The position numbers and the translations under genes were made by a program. From NCBI RefSeq assembly GCF_900129005.1, contig NZ_FQUN01000020.1:41700-105699 (forward strand): a stretch of DNA of 64,000 bases. The letters are read 5' to 3'. This stretch comes from Leeuwenhoekiella marinoflava DSM 3653. Its GTDB lineage: Bacteria > Bacteroidota > Bacteroidia > Flavobacteriales > Flavobacteriaceae. This document shows, in pieces, positions 53,981 through 61,865 of the stretch. The notes under the pieces were generated by a model, which saw only the letters and a program-made list of their open reading frames with translations, did not search any database and had not been told where the DNA came from. Position 1 is the first letter of the stretch. Every line of letters starts with the position of its first letter.

Positions 53981-54622
53981 ATGCAGTTTGAAGAGTTTGT
54001 AAAACGAATGCCAAAATTAAGCAATTTGACTTTATTGGGACAAGATGCTCAATTCTTAATGGCACCTGATGAACGCATACGTGCGTTGAAAGATACAGAT
54101 ATAGAAGCAAAAAATCCAAGATGGGCAGGCGTGATGGCTGTATTTTATCCTAATGAAGCAGGGGAGACCACGCTGGTTTTAATTCTACGGAAAACCTATA
54201 AAGGTGTGCATAGCAACCAGGTAGGTTTTCCTGGAGGTAAGGCAGAAGCTTTTGATGCATCAATAGAAGAGACCGCTTTACGCGAAACCGAAGAAGAGAT
54301 AGGAGTCGACCGCGATACCATCGAAGTCATCAAAAAATTGACTAAAATATACATTCCACCTAGTAATTTTTGGGTTCAGCCGTTTATAGGTATTGTACAA
54401 TCTAAGCCTGTTTTTGTAAAAGAAGAAGCTGAGGTAGAAGCAATTCTTGAAGTTCCTTTGACAGAATTTTTAGACGAGAAAAAAGTTATTAAACAGCGTA
54501 TCGACACATCTTACGGTACTATGTTAGAAGTGCCTGCATTTTACCTTACAGAGCACGTAGTATGGGGTGCAACAGCAATGATGCTTAGCGAAGTTAAGTG
54601 GGCACTTCAACAATTAGATTGA
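53981..54622 (+). CDS. NUDIX CoA pyrophosphatase
   Basis: This 213-residue NUDIX hydrolase has VGFPGGKAEAFDASIEETAL followed by RETEEEIGV. This is the Nudix box with Asp in place of the first Glu, as in the CoA/acyl-CoA pyrophosphatase subgroup. The N-terminal RWAGVMAVFYPNEAGETTLV and LILRKTYKGVHSNQ match this subgroup too. It would cleave coenzyme A derivatives to 4-phosphopantetheine products and 3,5-ADP. The N-terminus MQFEEFVKRMPKLSNLTLLG looks conserved, so the start 2 bp from the divergent cyclophilin gene appears genuine. Confidence 0.9.
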   Translation: MQFEEFVKRMPKLSNLTLLGQDAQFLMAPDERIRALKDTDIEAKNPRWAGVMAVFYPNEAGETTLVLILRKTYKGVHSNQVGFPGGKAEAFDASIEETALRETEEEIGVDRDTIEVIKKLTKIYIPPSNFWVQPFIGIVQSKPVFVKEEAEVEAILEVPLTEFLDEKKVIKQRIDTSYGTMLEVPAFYLTEHVVWGATAMMLSEVKWALQQLD

Positions 54623-54691
54623 GTTTCGGTATATAGTTTGAAGTTTTAATTTTATATTTCACAATTATCCTTTCATTACGTAATAAAAACT

Positions 54692-55495
54692 ATGGGACTT
54701 TTAAAAACCAATCCGTTTGGGCATTATGACTTCATCAAGAAGTGGCTTATCCGTATTGCCGGTTCGTTATCACACAGACGTTACCGGGGTTTTAATGCGT
54801 TGCAAATAGAAGGTTCTGAAATTATTAAAGATTTGCCAGATACTAATGTACTTTTTGTGTCGAATCACCAGACGTATTTTGCAGATGTTGTGGCGATGTT
54901 TCACGTGTTTAACGCGAGTTTAAGCGGTAGGGTAGACAGTATAAAAAATGTGGGATATTTGTGGCAGCCTAAACTCAATATCTATTACGTTGCTGCAAGT
55001 GAGACGATGCGTAGTGGGATTTTACCGCGTATTATGGCTTATGCCGGTGCGGTTTCGGTAAGTAGAACCTGGCGTTCAAAAGGAAAAGAAGTTGATCGCC
55101 CGGTAAATCTTAGCGATACTGAAAATATAGGAATTGCACTTCACGATGGTTGGGTGATTACATTTCCACAAGGAACTACTAAACCCTGGAAACCCATTCG
55201 TAAAGGAACTGCGCATATTATCAAACAATACAAACCCGTTGTTGTTCCTATTGTAATTGATGGTTTTAGACGTTCTTTTGATAAAAAGGGAATTCGTATT
55301 AAAAAGCGCGGTATTCTTCAGACTATGGAAATTAAAAAACCACTAGACATTGATTATGAGAACGATTCTATAGAAGATATTGTAGAAATGATCGAGTACG
55401 CCATTGAACAACATCCTTCCTTTTTAAAGGTGATTCCACATGAAGAATTACAGAAAGAGGAAGAACTTAATCAAACAAGACGTTGGGATTATTAA
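54692..55495 (+). CDS. PlsC-like 1-acylglycerol-3-phosphate acyltransferase, variant active site
   Basis: This 267-residue acyltransferase resembles the LPLAT family, which makes phosphatidic acid at the inner membrane. The region corresponding to the HX4D motif reads FVSNHQTYFADVVAMF, with five residues between His and Asp instead of four. The phosphate-binding block that is usually FPEGT reads FPQGTTKPWKPIRKGTAHI, with Gln in place of Glu. The C-terminal strand VVPIVIDGFRRSFD is typical. The changes suggest a subfamily with altered substrate rather than a dead enzyme, because His and Asp are retained. It is co-oriented with the CoA pyrophosphatase gene, 69 bp away. Confidence 0.82.
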   Translation: MGLLKTNPFGHYDFIKKWLIRIAGSLSHRRYRGFNALQIEGSEIIKDLPDTNVLFVSNHQTYFADVVAMFHVFNASLSGRVDSIKNVGYLWQPKLNIYYVAASETMRSGILPRIMAYAGAVSVSRTWRSKGKEVDRPVNLSDTENIGIALHDGWVITFPQGTTKPWKPIRKGTAHIIKQYKPVVVPIVIDGFRRSFDKKGIRIKKRGILQTMEIKKPLDIDYENDSIEDIVEMIEYAIEQHPSFLKVIPHEELQKEEELNQTRRWDY

Positions 55496-55704
55496 TCAAT
55501 GAGTTAGTCTTCTTTAATTGCAGTTGACACTTCAGAATGATTTTAACGTAGTTGATTTTAACAATTCTTGGGCATAAGACTTGCAACGTGTTCAAATAAA
55601 GAATGTTAAATATTGATTTTAACTTGATTTTTCTTTAACCTTTGTATACTATTAATGCAAATATTGCGTTAAACCCCAAAATCAAGCACACCCAAAAATT
55701 GTCT

Positions 55705-56643
55705 ATGAAAAAAATAAATTTGTTAATCCTATTGCTAGTAGTAGTAATAGCTTCAAAAGTAACAGCCCAAGAACTTCCATTTAAAGATTGTATAGATGCC
55801 CCACTGGAAGATTTTAATAGTTCAATCTTAACTTCTCAATTGTATTCTCAGATCGCTAAAGACCCTACAATGAAGCGTCTTGTTGATCAAAAGAAGATGG
55901 CTGTAGGTATTGTGAGTCTTGATGATCCTAATGCGATTCAATATGCCGGTCTTAACGGTGAAGAAATGATGTATGCAGCGAGCTTACCTAAGATCGCAAT
56001 TCTTCTTTCTGCAATGGATGCTATCGAAAAAGGAGAGTTAAAAGAAACGGCAGAGATAAAAAAAGATATGTGGTTGATGATTAGTAAATCTAACAACCAA
56101 GCTAGTACGCGTATGATTGATCGCCTGGGTTATGATAAGATATCAAGTGTATTACAAAGTGATAAATACAAATTGTATGATAAAGCTCATGGTGGTGGTT
56201 TATGGGTAGGTAAGCGTTATGCTGCTGCCGGTGAACGTAGACCAGATCCTATTAAAGGTTTGAGTCACGCAGCTACTGCAGAACAAGTATGTAGATTTTA
56301 TTACAAATTAGTTACGGGTAAATTAGTAAGTCTGGAGCGTTCTAAAGCAATGCTTGATATTATGGAGAATCCTTCACTACATCACAAGTTTGTAAACACG
56401 CTAGAGCGTATTGCACCTAATGCACGTTTGTTTAGAAAATCTGGTTCTTGGAAACAATACCACTCTGATTCTATTTTAGTGTGGGGTGATAATGGCCGCA
56501 AATATATTCTTGTAGCTTTAGTTGAAGATCCTAACGGTGAACAAATTATAAGAAATTTAGTATTTCCTGTAGAGAAAGCTATTCAAAAATCTCGAACTTT
56601 ACTCGCAAGTGCTACAAAAGGCGCAGGCAGTATTGGTGATTAG
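55705..56643 (+). CDS. Class A beta-lactamase-fold serine hydrolase, exported
   Basis: The start at ATG 55705 gives a clear signal peptide (MKKINLLILLLVVVIASKVT, cleavage after AQ); a longer frame from 55642 adds 21 unlikely residues. The mature protein has an SxxK motif at Ser93-Leu-Pro-Lys96 (AASLPKIAIL), an SxN-like triplet at Ser129-Asn-Asn131 (KSNNQAS), and KSG in FRKSGSWKQYHSDS. These are the catalytic boxes of class A beta-lactamases and related peptidases. No omega-loop Glu motif is obvious, so peptidoglycan hydrolysis or an unknown hydrolase role is as likely as beta-lactamase activity. Its stop overlaps the start of the TLC-HEAT gene. Confidence 0.8.
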   Translation: MKKINLLILLLVVVIASKVTAQELPFKDCIDAPLEDFNSSILTSQLYSQIAKDPTMKRLVDQKKMAVGIVSLDDPNAIQYAGLNGEEMMYAASLPKIAILLSAMDAIEKGELKETAEIKKDMWLMISKSNNQASTRMIDRLGYDKISSVLQSDKYKLYDKAHGGGLWVGKRYAAAGERRPDPIKGLSHAATAEQVCRFYYKLVTGKLVSLERSKAMLDIMENPSLHHKFVNTLERIAPNARLFRKSGSWKQYHSDSILVWGDNGRKYILVALVEDPNGEQIIRNLVFPVEKAIQKSRTLLASATKGAGSIGD

Positions 56644-59476
56644 GAAATTTCTCAAAAAGACTTTTAATATAAGAGATGGTGAAATCACCATCTCTTTTTT
56701 CATGCAGTTATATGTCTTTTTGATCATTACAATTTTATTGATCGTTAAGCCTACTGTAAATGCCCTTTTTCTAGAAGGACTGGGGGCAGATAATCTTGCA
56801 TTTGGGTATCTTTTTATAGCAGCTACAGCTATAATCACTTCTTATTTTTACAATCAGGCAGTGAGGCGCTATTCATTGAGGCGCATTATGGTTTTCTCAC
56901 TATACTTCTTTGCATTTGCCTTTATTCTGCTGAGTGTTTTGTATAAAATGCAGGTCATAGGTTCTGCAACTTTGTACATCTATTATGTCATTAGCGGAAT
57001 TTTTGCCGTACTCACAACCAGTCAGTTTTGGTTATTGGCAAATATGGTTTTTAATGCCAGAGAGGCAAAACGACTATTTGGTTTTATAGGATCTGGTGCT
57101 ATTGCAGGTGGAATTTTTGGAGGTTATCTGACGACTATTCTGGTACCTTTTATCGGTAACGGAAATATGTTGCTTATAGCTTCGGTTTTTATTTTAGCCT
57201 GTATCCCGATACTTTCAATGATTTATAAAAAGGGTTATGTTAGTAGAACTTCACGATATACAAATGCTCATCACAATATAGGCGATACTGCTTTTAAACT
57301 GCTTTTAAAATCAAAGCACTTAACTTTTTTAGCGTTAATAATAGGACTTGGGGTTATTGTAGCAAAACTGGTAGACTTTCAGTTTAGTGATTTTGCAAGC
57401 CAGGCCATACCGGATGCAGATCGCTTAGCATCGTTTTTTGGTTTTTGGTTTTCAACCTTCAATCTCGTTTCGTTGGGGATTCAATTATTTTTAACTAATC
57501 GGGTTGTAGAAAAACTAGGCGTAAACAGTTCGCTATTGATCCTTCCTTTAAGCATAGCCTTAGGCTCTTTGTTGTTTTTGACTTTTCCGGAGCTATGGGT
57601 GCTAATTATCATAAAAGGCCTAGACGGCAGCTTAAAACAATCGGTTAATAAAGCGGCTACCGAGTTGGCGATGGTTCCCATTTCCTTAGAGATAAAAAAC
57701 CGTACCAAGTCATTTATTGATGTTGTGGTTGATAGTGTTGCTACTGGTATTGCTGGTTGTTTATTAATCTTTGTAATCAAAGCACTTTCGCTTCCTTCAA
57801 ATTATGTAACAGTAATTATTCTGTTCTTAATCCTCATCTGGATCGTTGGAATTTTTAAGGTTCGTGATTCTTATTTTAAAAGTTTTAGACAGAGTCTCAG
57901 GGAGGCTGTAGAACTTTCTGAAGGTACATCTAGAAGAAAACGTAAGTCTCCTTTAGAATTGGGTAAGCGTATTTTAGCTTCTGGTGATACAGAACAAATA
58001 GTAAGGTATTTAGAGCACATCAATTCAAGAAATGCTAAGATCTTGCGGAATAAAATAATTCCGTTATTAGAGCATGAGAATGATGCTGTTAAAATTGCTG
58101 CGATCAATCAATTGTATCATTATCCTGAAGGTACAGCGCTGGAAGCCGTTCGGAAAATGGTGTATTTGAAAGATGATGAAGTGGTTTATGCTGCGATGAA
58201 CTATCTGATTTTGCATACCTCACTTAATGATAACCGAATCTTTGATTCCTACCTGAATCACAGCAGTGATTACATCGCTCATGCAGCGTTACTATGCTTG
58301 GCAAAAGAAGCTCGACAAAATAAAAAAATTGCATCTCGGTACAATCTGGAGTTGCGTATTGAGCTTTGGCTAGCTGAACTCGAGTTGCCTAACAGCGATC
58401 ATCGTCCCGAAGAATTATCGTTTTTATTAGAATCCATAGGTTATGCCCAAATTCCACAATTTTATTCATTCATCTCGGCGAATTTTAATAACCGAAATCC
58501 ACATATTGTAAGTCACGCCATTGAAGCTGCAGGAATTTCCGGTGAGCTGATGTTTATTGATGCGCTAATTGACTTTTTAACAGTAAAAGAATATCGTAAT
58601 GTAGCAATCGAAGCCCTAAAAAATTACGGAGAATCCATCAGCGAAGAGTTGCTCGCTCGAGAGGCTGAAAAGTTGCTGAAGAACAACACCAAAAAGTATA
58701 TTCCTGCAGTAATTCAAACTTTTGAAACACAAGCTTCGGTTCGCGTTTTGTTGCGTTTATTGAAGAGTAGAGATAATCTTATACGCCGAGCTTCAGCAAA
58801 ATCTTTATATCGACTCAAGAGTAAAAACCCAAAACTCAATTTCTTTCCTAAGACTATTTTTAGATTGTTGTTAGAATATACGTTTGAATATCGGGATATT
58901 GTTAGCAGCCGCAAGGTGATCAAAAGCAATTTTAATGCTGAAGCTTATGAGAATCTGATTTCTTCTGACGATAAAATTGAATTAGAAATAGCTCGTAAAG
59001 GTCTGTTAGAAATTCTGGATAAACAGCTTCAATTAAGAATTGAGACCATCTTTAAGTTACTCGCTGTTTATTACAGTAGAAAAGATCTTGATGTTGCTTA
59101 CAAAGGTTTTATAAGTACAGACAGAGATACAAGGGCTAACGCGATTGAGTTTTTAGATAATATTCTGTCGCCCAAATTGAGACACGTGTTATTACCGTTA
59201 TTAGAACTCGCCATAATTGAAGATGCAGATGTTTATGAAGAAATACTCGTAGATTCAGACATTAGTTTTAATAAGGCTTTAGTCAAACTTATTGAAGTGG
59301 GTGACGGCCACCTGAGATTACCTGTTATCTATTTGATTCAGTTTTTAGGAGATACTACTTTCCTACCATTACTCGCAGAATTGCAAATCACGGCAAAGAA
59401 CAAAGATGTGCGCTCTTTTGCATCCTTGGCTCTTAAAAAATTACAGCCCGCGTTAATAGATACTTTAAAAGATTAA
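56636..59476 (+). CDS. TLC/NTT-type nucleotide transporter-like membrane protein fused to HEAT repeats
   Basis: The start GTG at 56636 (VIRKFLKKTFNIRDGEITIS) overlaps the preceding stop by 8 nt; the frame is open from GTG 56609 but that segment lies inside the hydrolase gene. About 12 TM helices fill residues 20-425 with the NTT/MFS-like pattern (LYVFLIITILLIVKPTVNAL, FGFIGSGAIAGGIFGGYLTT). From about 430 to the end the protein is a soluble solenoid of HEAT-like repeats, for example HENDAVKIAAINQLYHYPEG and DTRANAIEFLDNILSPKLR. NTT proteins exchange ATP/ADP in chloroplasts and intracellular parasites. In free-living Bacteroidota the substrate is unknown and need not be a nucleotide. Confidence 0.82.
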   Translation: MIRKFLKKTFNIRDGEITISFFMQLYVFLIITILLIVKPTVNALFLEGLGADNLAFGYLFIAATAIITSYFYNQAVRRYSLRRIMVFSLYFFAFAFILLSVLYKMQVIGSATLYIYYVISGIFAVLTTSQFWLLANMVFNAREAKRLFGFIGSGAIAGGIFGGYLTTILVPFIGNGNMLLIASVFILACIPILSMIYKKGYVSRTSRYTNAHHNIGDTAFKLLLKSKHLTFLALIIGLGVIVAKLVDFQFSDFASQAIPDADRLASFFGFWFSTFNLVSLGIQLFLTNRVVEKLGVNSSLLILPLSIALGSLLFLTFPELWVLIIIKGLDGSLKQSVNKAATELAMVPISLEIKNRTKSFIDVVVDSVATGIAGCLLIFVIKALSLPSNYVTVIILFLILIWIVGIFKVRDSYFKSFRQSLREAVELSEGTSRRKRKSPLELGKRILASGDTEQIVRYLEHINSRNAKILRNKIIPLLEHENDAVKIAAINQLYHYPEGTALEAVRKMVYLKDDEVVYAAMNYLILHTSLNDNRIFDSYLNHSSDYIAHAALLCLAKEARQNKKIASRYNLELRIELWLAELELPNSDHRPEELSFLLESIGYAQIPQFYSFISANFNNRNPHIVSHAIEAAGISGELMFIDALIDFLTVKEYRNVAIEALKNYGESISEELLAREAEKLLKNNTKKYIPAVIQTFETQASVRVLLRLLKSRDNLIRRASAKSLYRLKSKNPKLNFFPKTIFRLLLEYTFEYRDIVSSRKVIKSNFNAEAYENLISSDDKIELEIARKGLLEILDKQLQLRIETIFKLLAVYYSRKDLDVAYKGFISTDRDTRANAIEFLDNILSPKLRHVLLPLLELAIIEDADVYEEILVDSDISFNKALVKLIEVGDGHLRLPVIYLIQFLGDTTFLPLLAELQITAKNKDVRSFASLALKKLQPALIDTLKD

Positions 59477-59931
59477 ATTTTTGAGGTTTCATCTTTTAGA
59501 GTGCTTACGAGTTTAAGGAGGGTTTGCTGAAAAAAGACATAGTCTTCTTCAGTTAAGCCTGTATCTTTAAATAATGAAGCTATCTGCTGCGGAATTAAAA
59601 CTGCACGTTCCTGTAATGCTTTACCCGGTGCTGTAAGAGCGATTGTAACAATGCGCTCGTCTTCTTTCTTACGTGTTCGCTTGATGAGTTTTTTCTGTTC
59701 TAATCGTTTGAGAAGTGGAGTTAAGGTATTTGATTCTAATAACAAGCAGTTGCCGATCTCGTTTACCGTTTGTAAATCATTTTCCCAAAGAACCAAAAGC
59801 ACTAAATATTGAGGATACGTAAGCTCTAATTCTTTTAACAAAGGCGCATATAGTTTTGTCGTAAGCCGCGATGCCGCATAAAGCGGAAAGCAAAACTGAT
59901 TTTCTAAATATAAAACTGAAGCGTCATCCAT
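59473..59931 (-). CDS. OhrR-like MarR-family regulator
   Basis: This 152-residue MarR protein has the N-terminal sequence ASVLYLENQFCFPLYAASRL with a single cysteine at position 14, in the place of the peroxide-sensing cysteine of OhrR. The DNA-binding helix region NTLTPLLKRLEQKKLIKRTR and wing RTRKKEDERIVTIALTAPGK follow. OhrR proteins repress organic peroxide resistance genes and are released by oxidation of this cysteine. Here it lies directly behind the glutathione peroxidase gene (1-nt overlap, TAATG), so it probably controls that operon. It overlaps the end of the converging TLC-HEAT gene by 4 nt. Confidence 0.9.
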   Translation of the reverse strand: MDDASVLYLENQFCFPLYAASRLTTKLYAPLLKELELTYPQYLVLLVLWENDLQTVNEIGNCLLLESNTLTPLLKRLEQKKLIKRTRKKEDERIVTIALTAPGKALQERAVLIPQQIASLFKDTGLTEEDYVFFQQTLLKLVSTLKDETSKI

Positions 59932-60404
59932 TAAAGTAATCTTTTAATTGAAGCTTCCATTTTGTGTGGTTTAGCAATAGGAGCATAGCGTTTTATTGGC
60001 TTTCCGTTTTTGTCTATGAGAAATTTGGTGAAATTCCATTTTATCTTACGTCCTAACAATCCGCCTAACTCAGATTTTAAGTATTTAAAAATCGGGTGAG
60101 TTTGAGAGCCATTTACATCTACTTTATCAAACATGGTAAAGCTAACGCCATAATTTACCTGACAAAATGCTTCAATATCATCTGCAGAACCGGGCTCTTG
60201 ATTCCCGAATTGATTACACGGAAAACCTAAAATTTCAAGACCTTGATCTTTATACTTTTTATACAATTCCTCAAGTCCTTCATATTGAGGTGTAAGTCCG
60301 CACTTGCTTGCAGTATTTACAACGACAACTGTTTTACCTTTATAAAAACGCATAGGAATGGTTTTTTCCTGTAGTGTCTTTGCTTCTAGATCATAAAAAT
60401 TCAT
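59931..60404 (-). CDS. Glutathione peroxidase-family protein (cysteine type)
   Basis: The start at ATG 60404 gives 157 residues and begins MNFYDLEAKTLQEKTIPMRF; the longer frame from 60464 lies inside the DoxX gene. The peroxidatic Cys35 is in VVVVNTASKCGLTPQYEGLE (selenocysteine is absent), followed by the catalytic Gln motif GFPCNQFGNQEPGSADDIEA and WNFTKFLIDKNGKPIKRYAP. Bacterial proteins of this type usually use thioredoxin to reduce hydroperoxides. It lies 2 bp behind the DoxX gene and shares one base with the MarR start, making a three-gene peroxide-response operon. Confidence 0.93.
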   Translation of the reverse strand: MNFYDLEAKTLQEKTIPMRFYKGKTVVVVNTASKCGLTPQYEGLEELYKKYKDQGLEILGFPCNQFGNQEPGSADDIEAFCQVNYGVSFTMFDKVDVNGSQTHPIFKYLKSELGGLLGRKIKWNFTKFLIDKNGKPIKRYAPIAKPHKMEASIKRLL

Positions 60405-60406
60405 AA

Positions 60407-60829
60407 CTAGTTGTTTTTTAGATTTTTTAAATAAGGAATAGCACCGGTAGACCAAAGTGCCCATAGAATTAAAACCGGCTGAAAAAATAAACGGGTAAAA
60501 CGCTTTAGATCTGTATCAAGTCCAAAAGCGTCTATACCATTGGTATACTGTGAGATATTGCCGGGAAAAATCAGAATGTAGAAAATCGCCAGAAAGAGTC
60601 CGATCTTCACTTTGTATTTAATAAGAAAAATCAAGGCGAGACCCAGAAGAATTTCGGTTACACCTGAAGCTAAAACCACAAAATCCATAAATGCAGGATC
60701 GGTAGGCAGCCAGCGCGGTACCTGCGCCTTAAATTCATCTCGTTGAAAGGTGAGGTGACCTATACCGGCCAGCAGCATCATAGTACCTAATAGTATTCTA
60801 AATACGTTTTGAGTTGTTGAAGTTTTCAT
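60407..60829 (-). CDS. DoxX-family membrane protein
   Basis: The start at ATG 60829 (MKTSTTQNVFRILLGTMMLL) gives 140 residues; the longer frame to 60955 crosses a repeat. It has four TM helices with RILLGTMMLLAGIGHLTFQR, FMDFVVLASGVTEILLGLAL and GLFLAIFYILIFPGNISQYT, a DoxX/DUF4267-like pattern. DoxX proteins are often linked to redox stress and quinone-related functions. Its position at the head of a Gpx and OhrR-like MarR operon supports a peroxide-linked role. A TATATTTA sequence at 60863-60870 on the minus strand is one base from a -7 box. Confidence 0.85.
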   Translation of the reverse strand: MKTSTTQNVFRILLGTMMLLAGIGHLTFQRDEFKAQVPRWLPTDPAFMDFVVLASGVTEILLGLALIFLIKYKVKIGLFLAIFYILIFPGNISQYTNGIDAFGLDTDLKRFTRLFFQPVLILWALWSTGAIPYLKNLKNN

Positions 60830-61314
60830 AGTGTATCTTTTACGATTAAATCGCGCACGATGTAAATATACTTTAAAAAAGATATTTAGTGAAGTTTTTA
60901 TGTAAATCATCTTGGGACAAGCCTGTCTACCGACAAAGGCAGGCCCATAAGGCATTAAAAGGAAACAGCTTTTGACTTCGAGGGAAGTCTAGTAGCATTT
61001 AAACCTCGATTATCGAGTAAAATTAAAGATAGCTGGTTTTTTGGTCAACCCATAGTATAAAGAAGTTAACAACAGCTTGGGATTGTTAGCACCAGAATCT
61101 GTGGTATAGATCATACTAACTGTTACAGCTTGTTTTGATGTAAAACCTGAATATGATTTTACTTTTAGTTATTCAAATCTTGTTTTAATAAAAAATCTAA
61201 GAATTGAAAACTATTACTTGTAAGAATTAATTGTAGGAAAATAAACGAAAATGATATACTTAATTGATGAATATCAATAAAATTTTAAAAATGTTTGCAT
61301 TTCGTCGAAAATAA
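60830..61314. other. Intergenic region between the DoxX operon and the small secreted protein gene
   Basis: There is no gene in this stretch. It contains the minus-strand promoter region of the DoxX operon (near 60863-60870) and a REP-like palindrome at 60921-60944. The rest is plain AT-rich DNA. Confidence 0.5.
60921..60944. repeat. REP-like palindrome
   Basis: GCCTGTC and GGCAGGC-like arms (GCCTG at 60921-60925, CAGGC at 60940-60944) flank TACCGACAAAG. The element resembles the one at 44045-44060. Confidence 0.5.
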
Positions 61315-61346
61315 TTGCTTTTAAAGGATGAATGGTTATATATTTG
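61315..61346 (+). promoter_or_regulatory. Promoter of the small secreted protein gene
   Basis: TTG at 61315-61317, a 21-bp spacer and TATATTTG at 61339-61346 fit the Bacteroidota promoter, 32 bp before the ATG. Confidence 0.55.
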
Positions 61347-61377
61347 GGATGTAATACAAACAAAACCACCCAACAAC

Positions 61378-61686
61378 ATGCTTAGAATAACTACCCTTCT
61401 TCTATTCTTTTTCGTGTCTACCGCACTTCTTGCAAATGACACTAAAGAATCAAAGCCATTTTTTAAAAATACAATTATAAGCGCTGAAAGCGTAAAGGTA
61501 GTATTTGAAAATCCAGATGTTGATTTTAAAAATAAATTGAAAAAATCTGAAGGGATAGTATCAGAATTACCTGCTGCAATTTTAAGATTGTATCAGCTAG
61601 AGAAAGTGAAATTTACCGGTGTAACCATTTATGCACACAGGCCACTTGAACTTGCTAATATTAAGAACCCTATAAAAGTTGTATAA
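61378..61686 (+). CDS. Small exported protein of unknown function
   Basis: The start at ATG 61378 gives 102 residues with a signal peptide (MLRITTLLLFFFVSTALLAN). The mature part of about 80 residues is basic and contains ISAESVKVVFENPDVDFKNK, a charged KLKKSEG stretch and a C-terminus with YQLEKVKFTGVTIYAHRPLE. A promoter with a TATATTTG box lies 32 bp upstream, and a hairpin with a T-run (61842) lies 155 bp downstream after a set of direct repeats. I do not recognise a family. The gene looks genuine because the signal peptide and promoter agree. Confidence 0.6.
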   Translation: MLRITTLLLFFFVSTALLANDTKESKPFFKNTIISAESVKVVFENPDVDFKNKLKKSEGIVSELPAAILRLYQLEKVKFTGVTIYAHRPLELANIKNPIKVV

Positions 61687-61688
61687 TT

Positions 61689-61812
61689 CCCAAATCATAA
61701 TAGATCCTCTTAAGCTCAAACCCCAAATCTTTTTAGTAACCGGACCTGACTTCAAAACACCCAAATCATAATAACCGGATACTAAGCATTTTTGATTACC
61801 CCAAATCATAAT
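61689..61812. repeat. Diverged direct repeats of CCCAAATCATAAT
   Basis: CCCAAATCATAAT occurs three times exactly (61689-61701, 61760-61772, 61800-61812), with a shortened copy CCCAAATCTTTTTA at 61722. The four copies start 33, 38 and 40 bp apart. Units two and three also share TAACCGGA. This looks like an old tandem array of roughly 33-40 bp units, lying between the small exported gene and its probable terminator. Confidence 0.85.
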
Positions 61813-61841
61813 TGATTCACGAGTTTAAGTTGGGAGAAAGG

Positions 61842-61865
61842 CCCGTCGCGAGAGCGCGGGTTTTT
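61842..61865 (+). terminator. Hairpin with T-run downstream of the small exported gene
   Basis: CCCG-T-CGC and GCG-CGGG pair around GAGA with one bulge and are followed by TTTTT. This would end the plus-strand transcript after a 155-nt 3-prime region that carries the direct repeats. Confidence 0.65.

Noticed and set aside
56609..56635. The longer GTG start of the TLC-HEAT gene
   Set aside because: The nine additional codons lie inside the hydrolase coding sequence and are not followed by a better translation context; GTG 56636 gives the more natural N-terminus.
55705..56643. Calling the serine hydrolase an antibiotic-resistance beta-lactamase
   Set aside because: The SxxK, SxN and KSG boxes fit the fold, but the omega-loop Glu is not evident and the gene is coupled to a membrane transporter-like gene, so a resistance role is not supported.
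61260..61442. A 60-codon minus-strand open frame over the small exported gene
   Set aside because: It overlaps the promoter and signal peptide of the plus-strand gene and is poorly protein-like.
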